Shown here: piece by piece, positions 27,316 to 41,093 of the stretch
Numbering within the stretch: the first letter of the stretch is position 1
Layout: each line of letters begins with the position of its first letter
Assembly (NCBI GenBank): GCA_002798275.1
Contig: NWQR01000001.1
Span: 1 to 64,000, forward strand
DNA: 64,000 nt
Direction: 5' to 3'
From: Lysobacteraceae bacterium NML08-0793
Lineage (GTDB): Bacteria > Pseudomonadota > Gammaproteobacteria > Xanthomonadales > Xanthomonadaceae
Position numbers and translations under genes: made by a program
The notes under the pieces: model-generated
Databases searched by the model: none
Told to the model about the DNA's origin: nothing
Seen by the model: the letters and a program-made list of their open reading frames with translations, nothing else

Positions 27316-29025
27316 CTACCCCAGCGGCTCGCGGTGCACGACGATAAGCTGGATGGCATCACCGCCGCGCCAGTCATCCGGGGTCAGGCGGTAGGCGATG
27401 TGCTGGCGGGTTGTCGGTGGCGTACCGTCCCAGCCGCCAAAGTGAATGGCGTTCAAGCGCTGCATGCCGCAGGCCAGGGTGAGTTTCAGGTGTTTTTCGC
27501 CCAGCACGCGCCAGTCCAATACTGCGAATTCGCCATCGAACAGCGGCTCGGGATAGTGCTGTCCCCAAACGCCGCCATCGCGCAACAGGATGGCGGTTGC
27601 CAGGTTGAAGTCCTCGGCCGCCAATTCACCATCGCTCAAGATGTTTTTTTGCAGGCTTTCAGGCGGCAGCAAGATTTCTGCGGCGGCTTCAAATGCTTGG
27701 GCGAAATCGTGCAGTTTTTCCCGCGCCAAACTCAATCCGGCGGCCATCGCATGCCCACCAAAGCGGCTGATGAGGCCAGGATGATGGGCATCCACCCAAG
27801 CCAGTGCATCGCGGATATGAAAACCGCTGATGGAGCGCGCCGAGCCGCGCAGTTCCTCGCTGTCCGGGCTTGCCGGGGCGAAGGCAATTACCGGGCGGTG
27901 CAGTTTTTCTTTCACATTGGAAGCCACCAGCCCGACCACGCCGGGATGCCAATGCGGCTGGTACAGGCTGATGGCGAGCCGACTCCGGGCATTGGCAAGA
28001 TCCGTGTCTGCCAGCAGGCTTTCGGCATCTTGCAGCATCTGCGCCTGCATCTGGCGACGCTCTTGATTGATGTCCGAAAGCAGTTGCGCCAATTGTTCGG
28101 CCTCAAGCGAGTTATCGCTAAGCAGGCAGGCGATGCCCAAGGTCATGTCTTCCAGTCGTCCGGCGGCATTGATGCGTGGGGCGACTGCAAAGCCGATGTC
28201 GGCAGGTGTCAGCGTGTTTTCCTGGCGTTTGGCTGCATTGATCAATGCCCGCACGCCTGGATGCGCCCTGCCCTGGCGGATGCGCCGCAGTCCCGCCGCC
28301 ACCAGCGCGCGGTTGGTCGTGTCAAGCGGCACCACGTCGGCCACGGTGCCAACCGCGACCAAATCCAGCAAGGCGCTCAAATCCGCATCACCGGCCGTAT
28401 CGCCCTGTTGACGCAGATGTGCGCGCAGCGCCAGCAGCAGATAAAACGCAACCCCCACACCCGCCAGCGCCTTGCTGGGAAAGGTGCAGCCGGGCTGATT
28501 GGGATTGACGATGGCATCGGCCGCAGGCAGCGTCGGCCCTGGTAGGTGATGGTCACAAATGATGACTTGCATGCCGTGGGCACGGGCGGCAGCCACACCA
28601 GCCACGCAAGCGATGCCGGTATCCACGGTGAGAATAAGGTCGGGCGCGTCAGCGGCGAGCTCTTCCACCAAGGTCGGACTGAGGCCATAGCCATGCAGCT
28701 GGCGATCGGGCACGGCAAAGCTCAAGCTGCGGGCACCCAGCATCTTCAGCCCGCGCATCAGTACCGCGCAGCCGGTGGCGCCATCGCAGTCAAAATCGCC
28801 CACCACGCGGATATGGGCATTGCGCATGATGGCCGAGTGCAGCAGTGCAACCGCCGCATCCATGCCTTTCATCAAGTCCGGCGATGGCAAATGCGCCAAC
28901 CGTGGCTGGGCGCTGTCGATGCTCTGTGCGCCACGCGCGCCATGCAGGCGACGCAGCAGCGGTGAAAGCGCGGCCAGCGCCTCGGTGTTTTCTGGCAGGG
29001 GACGGCGCAGGATTTGGGTATTCAT
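27316..29025 (-). CDS. recJ: Single-stranded-DNA-specific exonuclease RecJ
   Basis: 569 residues from the ATG at 29025. DHH phosphoesterase motifs are clear: VVGDFDCDGATGCAVL, TVDTGIACV, ICDHHLPG, and the DHHA1 motif SGFHIRDALAW with SRFGGHAMAAGLSL. It degrades 5' single strands in RecF recombination and mismatch repair. The start overlaps the rpfE stop by four bases. The much longer upstream frame is antisense noise over rpfE. Confidence 0.95.
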   Translation of the reverse strand: MNTQILRRPLPENTEALAALSPLLRRLHGARGAQSIDSAQPRLAHLPSPDLMKGMDAAVALLHSAIMRNAHIRVVGDFDCDGATGCAVLMRGLKMLGARSLSFAVPDRQLHGYGLSPTLVEELAADAPDLILTVDTGIACVAGVAAARAHGMQVIICDHHLPGPTLPAADAIVNPNQPGCTFPSKALAGVGVAFYLLLALRAHLRQQGDTAGDADLSALLDLVAVGTVADVVPLDTTNRALVAAGLRRIRQGRAHPGVRALINAAKRQENTLTPADIGFAVAPRINAAGRLEDMTLGIACLLSDNSLEAEQLAQLLSDINQERRQMQAQMLQDAESLLADTDLANARSRLAISLYQPHWHPGVVGLVASNVKEKLHRPVIAFAPASPDSEELRGSARSISGFHIRDALAWVDAHHPGLISRFGGHAMAAGLSLAREKLHDFAQAFEAAAEILLPPESLQKNILSDGELAAEDFNLATAILLRDGGVWGQHYPEPLFDGEFAVLDWRVLGEKHLKLTLACGMQRLNAIHFGGWDGTPPTTRQHIAYRLTPDDWRGGDAIQLIVVHREPLG

Positions 29026-29999
29026 TCGTCGCTGTCTTTTTCCTTTGGCCAAACCCACGGCTTGCGCCAGAAACGCAGCCCCTGTCCGCGCACAAGGCAC
29101 AGCTGATAGCCGTCTTCGCCATCCAATGTGAGGCTGGCGATTGCGCCGCGTTTCAATGCCGCAAGGGCGGGCATGAGCCAGTCCTGCTGCAAGCGGCGCG
29201 CATCGCGCCAAGGGCTGAAATCCAGCAAGGCATCGCCTGCGGGCGCGGCAAATACTTGCGGCATCGGCTGGGCTGCGCCGGTTGTCTTGGCCAAGGCGAT
29301 GATGCGGCTGTCCTCGCCGCAAATGACGGCATACCGGCTGCGGACAGGCTTCGCTGGCAACGCGCCGCCGCCCCAGAACCACAGCGCATTGACGGGCGGC
29401 AGGCCACGCGCCTGGCGCGCCTGATTGACCGGATGCAGATGCAGCTGCATCTGCACTTCACCAGCCAGCGTTCGCCAACTGCGGGCTTCGGTACGGGTGT
29501 CGGTATGCTCGAAAACATCATCGCCCAGGGCATCGGCCGGATCCGCAAACTGCGGCAACTGGGCGCTGGACGTATCGGCCGGCAAGCGCAGCCAGGCCGC
29601 ATCCGGCGTTGGCCAGTCAAAAAACAGGCCGTTTTCGGCAAATAGCGGCGTCAGTGTGGCCGCAAGAGCCTCGGCCTCGGCCTTGGTCAATTGCAGACTC
29701 GCCCCAATCCCCAGAAGCCGCACGCCATTGATATCCACCACCATCCATGCCGGGTCGGCGCGTAGCCAAAGTGCATTGCCGGCATCCTGGCTTTGCGCTT
29801 GGCGCGACAAGGCGGCCAGCGGCCAAGTGGCAACTTCGCCCGGCAATTCAAAATGCCGAGCAAGCTGCGCCGAGCGCCCCGCAGGTAACTTACTGGCATC
29901 GCCCTGCGCCAGCCGTTTCATCAATGCCGCATCCCAGCGCTGCGCGCCAAAAACCTTGGCGCGCGGCAACAGAAAGCGGATATGAGGAGATTTGGGCAT
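29022..29999 (-). CDS. rpfE: RpfE-like protein
   Basis: 325 residues starting MPKSPHIRFLLPRAKVFG. Blocks such as ALWLRADPAWMVVDINGVRLL, LHLHPVNQARQARGLPPVNALWFWGGG and QDWLMPALAALKRG are typical of the Xanthomonas RpfE family, sometimes named phosphoglycerate mutase-like. Its biochemical role is unresolved; in Xanthomonas it lies between recJ and greA and influences extracellular enzyme output. The same order here supports the name. Confidence 0.8.
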   Translation of the reverse strand: MPKSPHIRFLLPRAKVFGAQRWDAALMKRLAQGDASKLPAGRSAQLARHFELPGEVATWPLAALSRQAQSQDAGNALWLRADPAWMVVDINGVRLLGIGASLQLTKAEAEALAATLTPLFAENGLFFDWPTPDAAWLRLPADTSSAQLPQFADPADALGDDVFEHTDTRTEARSWRTLAGEVQMQLHLHPVNQARQARGLPPVNALWFWGGGALPAKPVRSRYAVICGEDSRIIALAKTTGAAQPMPQVFAAPAGDALLDFSPWRDARRLQQDWLMPALAALKRGAIASLTLDGEDGYQLCLVRGQGLRFWRKPWVWPKEKDSDE

Positions 30000-30044
30000 G
30001 CTGTTTGTTTTGTCGGGCGGGTATCCCTGCCCACCCTGCACATC

Positions 30045-30517
30045 TCAAACGTACTTCACTTCCAGGATTTCAAACGCATGGGTGCCGCCAGGGGCTTCCA
30101 AGGTGACTTCGTCGCCTTCGTGCTTGCCAATCAGGGCACGGGCAATGGGCGAGGAAATGGCAATCAAGCGTTGTTTGATGTCCGCTTCTAGGTCGCCAAC
30201 GATTTGATAGGTCACTTCCTGCTCGGTGGCAGTATCCAGCAGCGTAACGGTCGCGCCGAACACCACCTTGTCACCTGCGGTGAGTTTGGACACATCAATA
30301 ATCTGCGCGTGCGAAAGCTCGCCCTCCAACTGCTTGATGCGCCCTTCGATAAAACCCTGCTGCTCGCGCGCGGCTGCATACTCGGCGTTTTCTTTCAAAT
30401 CGCCGTGAGCACGGGCTTCGGCGATGGCTTCGATTACCGCCGGGCGCTTGACGGATTTGAGTTCTTCCAACTCGGCGCGCAAGCGGGCAGCACCGGCGGC
30501 GGTTATTGGCGGATGGT

Positions 30518-30521
<4 letters not shown>
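30045..30521 (-). CDS. greA: Transcription elongation factor GreA
   Basis: 158 residues, exact family size. The N-terminal coiled coil has the acidic tip ([20 protein letters not shown]), followed by the FKBP-like C-terminal domain with the [18 protein letters not shown] block. It stimulates transcript cleavage in paused RNA polymerase. Its ATG overlaps the carB stop (ATGA). Confidence 0.97.
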
Positions 30522-33763
<3,242 letters not shown>

Positions 33764-33811
33764 GGGGATTCACTTGAAAAATGGCGGAAGACACGGCGGC
33801 GGGTAGCGGCA

Positions 33812-34939
33812 TTATTTGCGCTGTTCCATCATCGAAACAAAGCGGTCGAACAGCCCATCGACATCGTGCGGGCCGGGGCTGGCCTCGGGATGTCCTTGGA
33901 AGGAAAACGCCGGGGCATCGGTCAGCTCGATACCCTGATTGGTACCGTCGAACAGTGAGCGATGGGTGGCGCGGGCATTCGTCGGCAAAGTGGCCTCGTC
34001 AATGCAGAAGCCGTGGTTCTGCGCGGTAATCAGCACCCGACCACTGCCGAGCGACTGCACTGGGTGATTGCCGCCATGATGGCCGTGCGGCATTTTCATC
34101 GTGTTGGCACCGACCGCCAGACCCAGCAGTTGATGCCCCAGGCAAATGCCATAAACCGGGATGCGAGCCGCCAGCAGCGTCTGGATGGCCGCGATGGCGT
34201 AATCGCACGGCGCCGGGTCTCCCGGGCCATTGGAAAGAAATACGCCATCGGGCTGGATGGCCAACACTTCGTCCGCTGGCGTCGTTGCCGGGAATACATG
34301 CACCTCGCAACCGCGATCGGCCAAAAGGCGCAGGATATTGGTCTTCACCCCAAAGTCATATGCCGCCACCTTGAAGCGCTTTTCCGGCTGGACAAAGGCA
34401 TTGGCATCCAAATCCAGCGAGCCTTCCGTCCACACATAGGGCTGGGCGGTGGTCACTTCGCGCGCCAAATCCATGCCCTTGAGGCCAGGAAACTTGCGTG
34501 CGGCCTCGATCGCGGCCGCCTCGTCCACCGAGTCACCCGCCATGATGGCACCGTTTTGCGCCCCCTTCTCGCGCAGCAGCCGGGTCAGCTTGCGGGTGTC
34601 GATCCCGGCAATGCCCTGAATCCCGCGCGCCAGCATCCATTCGGGCAGCGAAACCTCGCTGCGCCAGTTGCTGGGGCGACGCGGCACATCACGCACGATC
34701 AGGCCAGCCGACCAAACCTTGGCAGCTTCATCATCCTGTGCGGTCATGCCGGTATTGCCGATATGCGGATAGGTCAACGTCACCAACTGCCGCGCATAAG
34801 ACGGATCGGTGAGGATTTCCTGATAGCCGGTCATGCTGGTGTTGAATACCACCTCGCCGACCGAAAGGCCGGGCGCACCAATGGAAACGCCCCGGAAGAC
34901 AGTACCGTCTTCGAGCGCGAGAATTGCTGTATCAGTCAC
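33812..34939 (-). CDS. carA: Carbamoyl-phosphate synthase small subunit
   Basis: 375 residues from a GTG start at 34939. The C-terminal class I glutamine amidotransferase has the catalytic cysteine in [15 protein letters not shown] and the His/Glu pair in [14 protein letters not shown]. It supplies ammonia to CarB. The 160 bases upstream should hold the promoter; I do not see a certain arginine or pyrimidine operator. Confidence 0.97.
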   Translation of the reverse strand: MTDTAILALEDGTVFRGVSIGAPGLSVGEVVFNTSMTGYQEILTDPSYARQLVTLTYPHIGNTGMTAQDDEAAKVWSAGLIVRDVPRRPSNWRSEVSLPEWMLARGIQGIAGIDTRKLTRLLREKGAQNGAIMAGDSVDEAAAIEAARKFPGLKGMDLAREVTTAQPYVWTEGSLDLDANAFVQPEKRFKVAAYDFGVKTNILRLLADRGCEVHVFPATTPADEVLAIQPDGVFLSNGPGDPAPCDYAIAAIQTLLAARIPVYGICLGHQLLGLAVGANTMKMPHGHHGGNHPVQSLGSGRVLITAQNHGFCIDEATLPTNARATHRSLFDGTNQGIELTDAPAFSFQGHPEASPGPHDVDGLFDRFVSMMEQRK

Positions 34940-35100
34940 GGGCTTCGCCTTGTGTCAGAGCCCGACAGCCGGAGCTGCCAGAGCGGAAATGGGGTTGCAA
35001 AAAACCACCGAAGCGCGGCTGCAACTTCGGAAGCGGGAGGGATTAGGCGAGGTGGGATTCTAGCCGGATTGCCCGGCTGAATCCAGCCCCGCCCCGGCCA
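34940..35100. other. carA upstream region
   Basis: Non-coding spacer between the clpA stop and the carA start. No hairpin, tRNA or clear operator seen. Confidence 0.4.
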
Positions 35101-37383
35101 TCAACTCATGGCAGCTGCCGTTTCAGCCGCCTGCTCGGCCGGCTGAATATCCACGCTAAGCTGCTCGTCCTTGACGCCGATTTCCACCCGACCGCCTTGG
35201 GCGAGCTTGCCGAACAAAATCTCGTCGGCAAGCACGCGCTTGACCTTGTCCTGAATCACCCGCGCCATCGGCCTTGCCCCCATCAATGGGTCGAAGCCAT
35301 TTTTCGCCAGCCATTCACGCGCTTGGGCGGTGGCAGAAAGCTGCACTTGTTTCTCGTGCAGACGTGTTTCCAGCTCGATGAGGAACTTGTCCACCACCCG
35401 CAGGATGTGGGCAAAGCCCAGCGGCTGAAACTGCACCACCGCATCCAGCCGATTGCGGAACTCCGGGCTGAAGCTCTTGCGGATGATTTCCATCGCATCG
35501 CTGCTGTGATCCTGGCGGGTAAAGCCGATGCTGCGGCGCGAAGCCTGGGTCGCACCGGCATTAGTAGTCATCACCAAAATCACGTTGCGGAAATTGGCCT
35601 CACGCCCGTTGGTATCGGTCAGAACGCCGCGATCCATCACTTGCAAGAGGATATTGAAGATATCCGGATGAGCTTTTTCCACCTCGTCCAGCAACAACAC
35701 GCAATGCGGGGTTTTAGTGATTTTTTCGGTCAAAAGCCCGCCCTGGTCGTGGCCGACATAGCCCGGCGGCGCGCCAATCAGGCGGCTGACCGAATGCGCT
35801 TCCATGTATTCGCTCATGTCAAAGCGCACAAACTCGATGCCCAGTTGCATCGCCAACTGCCGAGTTACTTCGGTTTTACCCACCCCGGTGGGGCCGGCAA
35901 ACAAAAAGCTGCCGATGGGCTTGTCCGGATTGCCAAGCCCCGAGCGCGCGAGCTTGATGGCCGAGGCCAGCGATTCAATCGCCGGATCTTGGCCAAAAAT
36001 CACCATCTTCAGATTGCGCTCAAGATTTTTCAGCATGTCCTTGTCGCTGGCGCTGACCTGGCGTGCCGGGATGCGCGCCATTTTGGCGACAATCGCCTCG
36101 ATTTCCTCCACATCAATCAGCTGTTTGCGCGCCGCTTCATCAAGCAGCCGCTGCCGGGCGCCTGCCTCGTCAATCACGTCAATCGCCTTGTCCGGCAGCA
36201 GTCGGTCGGGAATGTGTTTGACCGACAAATCCACCGCCGCCTGGATGGCGTCTTCGGCATAGCGCACGGCATGATGCGCCTCATAGCGTGAAATCAGCCC
36301 GCGCAGAATCTCCACCGCCTCGCCCACGGTCGGCTCGACCACATCAATTTTCTGGAAGCGTCGCGCCAGCGCCCGATCCTTTTCAAAGATGCCGCGGTAT
36401 TCCTGAAAAGTGGTCGAACCAATACAGCGCAACTCGCCGGAAGCCAGCATCGGCTTGATGAGATTGCTGGCATCCATGGTGCCGCCGCTGGTCGCCCCGG
36501 CGCCGATGATGGTGTGGATTTCGTCGATGAACAAAATCGAGTTCGGCACCGCTTTCAGTGCCTTCAATACGGCTTTCAGGCGTTTTTCGAAATCACCGCG
36601 ATATTTGCTACCAGCCAGCAACGCGCCCATGTCCAGCGCATACACCTGGGCATCTTTCAGCACATCCGGCACCTGCCCTTCGACAATCCGCCGCGCCAGC
36701 CCCTCGGCCAGCGCAGTCTTGCCCACACCGGCCTCACCCACATACAGCGGATTGTTCTTGCGGCGACGGCACAGCACTTGGATGGTGCGTTCGATTTCCT
36801 CGCCACGCCCCACCAAGGGGTCAATCCGACCTTCGCGTGCTGCCTGATTGAGATCGGTGGTGTATTCGCCCAGCGGATCAGACTGCGGCGGTGTCTTGCC
36901 ACTTTGCGCTTCCTGCGCCTCCTCATCGGCTTTTGCAGGCGTATCCGTATCCAGCTTGGACACCCCATGCGAGATGAAATTGACCACATCCAGCCGGGTG
37001 ATGTCTTGCTGCCCCAGCCAATAGGCTGCCAGCGAATCCTTCTCGCCAAAAATCGACACCAACACATTCGCGCCGGTTACTTCTTTCTTGCCCGATGACT
37101 GCACGTGATACACCGCCCGCTGCAATACCCGCTGAAATCCCAGCGTCGGCTGGGTGTCCCGGCCATCATCGCCAGGCAACACCGCAACCGATTCACCGAT
37201 GGCATGCTCAAGATCGGCGCGCAGACGCGCCTCATCGGCGCCGCAGGCAACCAACACCTCACGCGCATCGGCATCTTCCAGCAAGGCCAGCAGCAAGTGC
37301 TCGACCGTCATGAACTCATGGCGGGCAAGGCGCGCAATCTGGTACGAACGGTGAATGCTTTGCTCTAGTTCCTTGGAAAACAT
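35101..37383 (-). CDS. clpA: ATP-dependent Clp protease ATPase subunit ClpA
   Basis: 760 residues. The N-domain (FMTVEHLLLALLEDADA) is followed by two AAA+ modules with Walker A motifs GEAGVGKTALAEG and GPTGVGKTEVTRQ; the second module has the ClpP-binding region near the end. It unfolds proteins for ClpP. The ATG at 37383 (MFSKELEQSI) aligns with E. coli ClpA; another ATG lies two codons upstream. clpS is 55 bases ahead. Confidence 0.96.
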   Translation of the reverse strand: MFSKELEQSIHRSYQIARLARHEFMTVEHLLLALLEDADAREVLVACGADEARLRADLEHAIGESVAVLPGDDGRDTQPTLGFQRVLQRAVYHVQSSGKKEVTGANVLVSIFGEKDSLAAYWLGQQDITRLDVVNFISHGVSKLDTDTPAKADEEAQEAQSGKTPPQSDPLGEYTTDLNQAAREGRIDPLVGRGEEIERTIQVLCRRRKNNPLYVGEAGVGKTALAEGLARRIVEGQVPDVLKDAQVYALDMGALLAGSKYRGDFEKRLKAVLKALKAVPNSILFIDEIHTIIGAGATSGGTMDASNLIKPMLASGELRCIGSTTFQEYRGIFEKDRALARRFQKIDVVEPTVGEAVEILRGLISRYEAHHAVRYAEDAIQAAVDLSVKHIPDRLLPDKAIDVIDEAGARQRLLDEAARKQLIDVEEIEAIVAKMARIPARQVSASDKDMLKNLERNLKMVIFGQDPAIESLASAIKLARSGLGNPDKPIGSFLFAGPTGVGKTEVTRQLAMQLGIEFVRFDMSEYMEAHSVSRLIGAPPGYVGHDQGGLLTEKITKTPHCVLLLDEVEKAHPDIFNILLQVMDRGVLTDTNGREANFRNVILVMTTNAGATQASRRSIGFTRQDHSSDAMEIIRKSFSPEFRNRLDAVVQFQPLGFAHILRVVDKFLIELETRLHEKQVQLSATAQAREWLAKNGFDPLMGARPMARVIQDKVKRVLADEILFGKLAQGGRVEIGVKDEQLSVDIQPAEQAAETAAAMS

Positions 37384-37437
37384 GGCCATAACCCTAGTAA
37401 TCGCGGTAATCGCGTCTCGTGCGATATGGGGATGCGC

Positions 37438-37761
37438 CTAGGCTTTTTCCATCGCACACAAAAGCGGATGCTGGTGTTTGCGTGCAAAACCGTTCACCTG
37501 CGCCACCTTGGTTTCGGCAACCTCACGGGTGTAAAGCCCGCAAATACCGCGTCCCCGAGTATGCACATGCAGCATCACGCGGGTGGCTTCTTCCTCGCTC
37601 ATGCTGAAATAACGCATCAGCACCTCCACCACGAAATCCATCGGGGTGTAATCGTCATTGAGCAGCATCACGGTGTACATCGGCGGACGCTCAAGCCGGG
37701 GCGGCGCAGCCTCTACCGTGGTGCCGTGATGGTGCTCGTGTTCGTGTTCATGACCTGACAT
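37438..37761 (-). CDS. clpS: ClpA adaptor ClpS
   Basis: 107 residues. The core [20 protein letters not shown] and [18 protein letters not shown] carry the N-degron pocket residues of ClpS, which delivers N-end-rule substrates to ClpAP. The N-terminal tail is histidine- and glutamate-rich ([11 protein letters not shown]), which is unusual and could bind metal. clpA follows directly. Confidence 0.95.
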   Translation of the reverse strand: MSGHEHEHEHHHGTTVEAAPPRLERPPMYTVMLLNDDYTPMDFVVEVLMRYFSMSEEEATRVMLHVHTRGRGICGLYTREVAETKVAQVNGFARKHQHPLLCAMEKA

Positions 37762-37945
37762 GGGGCGGGATTATAGAGCCTGTCCCGCAGCCGACCACGG
37801 CCATGACGCTACGCCCCATCCCTGCTTGCGTGGAAAAGTCGGGCTGGCTTTTTCTGCCGCACAAGAAGAAAGCGCGTGCGCCGCGAATGGACGCATTCAT
37901 CTGCAAGCCGCGATAATTGCCGCCTTTCCACTTTTTTCATCCGTC

Positions 37946-38413
37946 ATGAATTATCGCCAAGGCCGCTTTTGGCAGCCCGATGTCACCGTCGCCACCGTGG
38001 TGGTCAAGGACGGCAAGCTGCTTTGTGTGGAAGAAACCGCCGGCGGACGCGAGCGGGTCATCAACCAGCCCGCCGGGCATCTGGAGCCGGATGAAAGCCT
38101 GCTGGAAGCAGCCGTGCGCGAGGCGCGTGAAGAAACCGGCTGGGATATCCGTCTGACCGGCTTCATCGGCGCCTATCAGTGGAAAGCGCCAGAAACCGGG
38201 CGGCATTACCTGCGCTTTGCCTTCTGCGGCGAGCCATTGGCTTTCGACCCACATCGCCCGCTGGACGAAGGCATTGTCCGTGCCGTGTGGTGGACACCCG
38301 ACGAGCTATACGCACTTGCCAACCGCCATCGCAGCCCGCTGGTCTGGCAGGTCGTACAAGACTGGCTGGCCGGGCGGGTGTATCCGTTGTCATTGATGCA
38401 GCAACTTTCATGA
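37946..38413 (+). CDS. nudJ: NUDIX hydrolase, NudJ-like
   Basis: 155 residues. The Nudix box [20 protein letters not shown] is intact and begins about 45 residues in. NudJ enzymes hydrolyse thiamine-precursor and nucleoside pyrophosphates. Placement directly before mnmA, with a four-base overlap, is the same as in enterobacteria and supports the NudJ call. The ATG at 37946 is chosen from homology. Confidence 0.88.
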   Translation: MNYRQGRFWQPDVTVATVVVKDGKLLCVEETAGGRERVINQPAGHLEPDESLLEAAVREAREETGWDIRLTGFIGAYQWKAPETGRHYLRFAFCGEPLAFDPHRPLDEGIVRAVWWTPDELYALANRHRSPLVWQVVQDWLAGRVYPLSLMQQLS

Positions 38414-39558
38414 GCCAGGCACGCACCATCGTCGGATTGTCCGGGGGGGTGGATTCCTCGGTTGCGGCGCTGCTGCTGCAACGCGCGGGCGAGCCGATTG
38501 CCGGGCTGTTCATGCAGAACTGGGCCGATGACGGCAGCGGCGAATGCCGTGCCGAGGAAGATCGACGCGATGCGGTTTCGGTGGCCGGGAAATTGGGTAT
38601 TCCCATCCATTTCCGCGATTTTTCACAGCAATACTGGGACGGGGTGTTCCAGCATTTTCTCGACGAATACGCCGCAGGCCGCACCCCGAACCCGGATGTG
38701 CTGTGCAACCGCGAGGTCAAGTTCAAGCATTTTCTCGATGCCGCCCAGGCTCTTGGCGCGCGCTTCATCGCCACCGGCCACTATGCCCGCACCGATTGCG
38801 TGGATGGCCGCCACCGCCTGCTGCGCGGGGTCGATCGCAGCAAGGACCAGAGTTATTTCCTGCACCAGCTGGGACAAAAGCAACTGGCCGCCACGCGCTT
38901 TCCGCTAGGTGAGCTGCCCAAGACCCAGGTGCGCCAAATTGCCGCAGAAGCGGGTTTTATCACTGCCGCAAAAAAAGACTCCACCGGTATCTGCTTTATT
39001 GGCGAGCGTGATTTCCGCAGCTTTCTTGCCCAGTACCTGCCGATGCAGCCGGGCGAAGTGCACGATGTCGATGGCGCTGTACTTACGCAGCACGATGGCG
39101 TGTTTTTCCATACCATCGGCCAGCGCGGCGGTCTTGCCATCGGTGGCGTAAAAGGCCGCCCTGCCCTGCCTTGGTATGTGGTGGGCAAAGACGTGGCGCG
39201 CAATATCCTGTTTGTTGACCAGGGCGTGGACAGCCCTTGGCTGATGTCGCAAAAGCTGCTGTCAGAGCCTGCCCACTGGATTTCCGGCGCAGCACCTGCG
39301 CGCGAATTTCGCTGTAGCGCGCAAACCCGTTACCGGCAGCCCGACCAAGACTGCACCGTGCAATTGCGCGATGATGGCAGCCTGTTGGTAACTTTCGACC
39401 AGCCGCAACGCGCCGTCACGCCGGGGCAATCACTGGTGCTTTATCTTGGCGAGGAATGTCTGGGCGGCGCGGTGATTGCCGCCTGCGATGCTCCGCTTGA
39501 GCGCGACCGCTTCGACACCCTGCTTTTACAAGGAAAACCTTCCGCGCATGAATGCTGA
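38410..39558 (+). CDS. mnmA: tRNA-specific 2-thiouridylase MnmA
   Basis: 382 residues. The PP-loop is [14 protein letters not shown]; the two catalytic cysteines are in [12 protein letters not shown] and [11 protein letters not shown]. It puts sulfur on U34 of tRNA-Lys, Glu and Gln. It overlaps nudJ by four bases and hflD by 11 bases. Confidence 0.96.
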   Translation: MSQARTIVGLSGGVDSSVAALLLQRAGEPIAGLFMQNWADDGSGECRAEEDRRDAVSVAGKLGIPIHFRDFSQQYWDGVFQHFLDEYAAGRTPNPDVLCNREVKFKHFLDAAQALGARFIATGHYARTDCVDGRHRLLRGVDRSKDQSYFLHQLGQKQLAATRFPLGELPKTQVRQIAAEAGFITAAKKDSTGICFIGERDFRSFLAQYLPMQPGEVHDVDGAVLTQHDGVFFHTIGQRGGLAIGGVKGRPALPWYVVGKDVARNILFVDQGVDSPWLMSQKLLSEPAHWISGAAPAREFRCSAQTRYRQPDQDCTVQLRDDGSLLVTFDQPQRAVTPGQSLVLYLGEECLGGAVIAACDAPLERDRFDTLLLQGKPSAHEC

Positions 39559-40168
39559 TTTGATGCCGTCCCGCGTACTGGCTCTGGCCGGGATTTTGCT
39601 GGCACTGAAAGAAGTGCGCCATCTGGCCGAAAACGGCCGGGTCAACCAAACCCATTTGAGCACCGCCATCGACAGCGTATTCCGGCTGGATGCCGACTCC
39701 ACCGTGGATGTTTATGGCAGCATCGCTGCGCTGCATGAGGGCTTGCGCAGCCTGCGCGACTATTTGCAAGGGGCAATGCCCGACCAGCAACTGCCACGTC
39801 TGGCGCTGTCGGTATTGCAGTTGGAGCGCAATTTCGAGCGCAATGCCGAATCCATCGACAAAGTGCGGCAGGAAATCAGCCGTCTGACCCCGCTGGCGCA
39901 CAACGAAGGCAGCACGCACCCGGATGTCTTGCGCGAATTGGGCAGCCTGTATTCCAAAGCACTCAGCCCGTTGCGCCCAAAGGTGATGGTGCAAGGCAAC
40001 CCGCATTATCTGGGGCGCAGTGATGTAGTTACCGAAATCCGCGCCCTGCTGCTGGCAGCGGTGCGCTCGGCGATGTTGTGGCGGCAAATGGGCGGCACAC
40101 AATGGGATTTCGTATTCCAGCGCAGCGCGATGAAACATGCCGTAGCCGATTTGCTCAGCGCCGCCTGA
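39548..40168 (+). CDS. hflD: High frequency lysogenization protein HflD
   Basis: 206 helical residues with HflD family blocks: [39 protein letters not shown] and [20 protein letters not shown]. In E. coli the protein sits at the inner membrane face and binds phage lambda CII. Coupled to mnmA as in other gammaproteobacteria; the usual next gene purB is absent. Confidence 0.93.
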   Translation: MNADLMPSRVLALAGILLALKEVRHLAENGRVNQTHLSTAIDSVFRLDADSTVDVYGSIAALHEGLRSLRDYLQGAMPDQQLPRLALSVLQLERNFERNAESIDKVRQEISRLTPLAHNEGSTHPDVLRELGSLYSKALSPLRPKVMVQGNPHYLGRSDVVTEIRALLLAAVRSAMLWRQMGGTQWDFVFQRSAMKHAVADLLSAA

Positions 40169-40251
40169 GCGACTCGACCAGACCCCCAGGCACGCTCAAA
40201 AATCAATACCCATTGCCGTCAATGCGATGACGACTGCGACGCGCCACCCGT

Positions 40252-40965
40252 TCACCACTGCTCACGGTGCGGTAACAGGGCACGCAGCTCCGCATCAGTG
40301 AGATTGCGCCATTGGCCGGGCTTCAAATGCCCCAGCTTGACGTTGCCGATACGCACCCGCAGCAGACGCTTGACGCGATAGCCAAAATGCGCCGCCATCA
40401 GGCGAATCTGCCGGTTCAGCCCCTGCACCAGCGTGATGCGAAACCCTACCGGCCCCAGTTTTGCCGTCTTGCATGGCAGAGTGACTTGCCCATGTACCGG
40501 CACGCCACGGCTCATGCCGCGCAAAAACTCCAGCGTTACCGTGTGATTGACCGCCACCAGATATTCTTTTTCCAGCTTGTTTTCCGCCCGCAGGATTTCA
40601 TTGACGATATCGCCATTGCTGGTCAAAAGAATCAGCCCTTCAGAATCTTTGTCCAGACGACCAATCGGAAAAATCCGGCGCTCGTGCCCGACGAAATCGA
40701 CGATATTGCCCTTGACCGATTCTTCCGTAGTGCAAGTGATGCCCACCGGCTTGTTGAGCGCGATATACACATGTTGGCGCTTACCTGCTGCCGCACCGCG
40801 CCGCGCCAGCTTTTGCCCATCCACCAATACCGTATCGCCCTCGGCCAGCTCATCGCCAATGCGCGCACGCCGGTCGTTGATCGTAACCCGACCTGCGGAA
40901 ATCAGCCGGTCGGCCTCGCGGCGGGAGCAAAAGCCGCTTTCGGCAATGTATTTGTTAAGGCGCAT
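40252..40965 (-). CDS. rluF: 23S rRNA pseudouridine synthase RluF-like
   Basis: 237 residues. An N-terminal S4 RNA-binding domain ([20 protein letters not shown]) is followed by the RsuA/RluB-type catalytic domain with its aspartate in [17 protein letters not shown]. The RluF group modifies U2604 of 23S rRNA. The ATG at 40965 fits the family; upstream in-frame codons are shadow of the divergent gene leader. Confidence 0.9.
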   Translation of the reverse strand: MRLNKYIAESGFCSRREADRLISAGRVTINDRRARIGDELAEGDTVLVDGQKLARRGAAAGKRQHVYIALNKPVGITCTTEESVKGNIVDFVGHERRIFPIGRLDKDSEGLILLTSNGDIVNEILRAENKLEKEYLVAVNHTVTLEFLRGMSRGVPVHGQVTLPCKTAKLGPVGFRITLVQGLNRQIRLMAAHFGYRVKRLLRVRIGNVKLGHLKPGQWRNLTDAELRALLPHREQW

Positions 40966-41093
40966 GGACAAACCCGGATAAACAAGCCGCGCATTGTCCC
41001 ATGCGCCGGGCAGGCACGCATCTATCCACGCTTCAGAAAAACACCCGCACCTCGCCCTATCATGCCCTGCCCTGCATTTTTCACCCCCTGCCG

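Noticed and set aside
29026-29382. N-terminal extension of recJ by 119 codons
   Set aside because: The extension overlaps rpfE in another frame and has no RecJ homology; the ATG at 29025 with ATGA coupling is the natural start.
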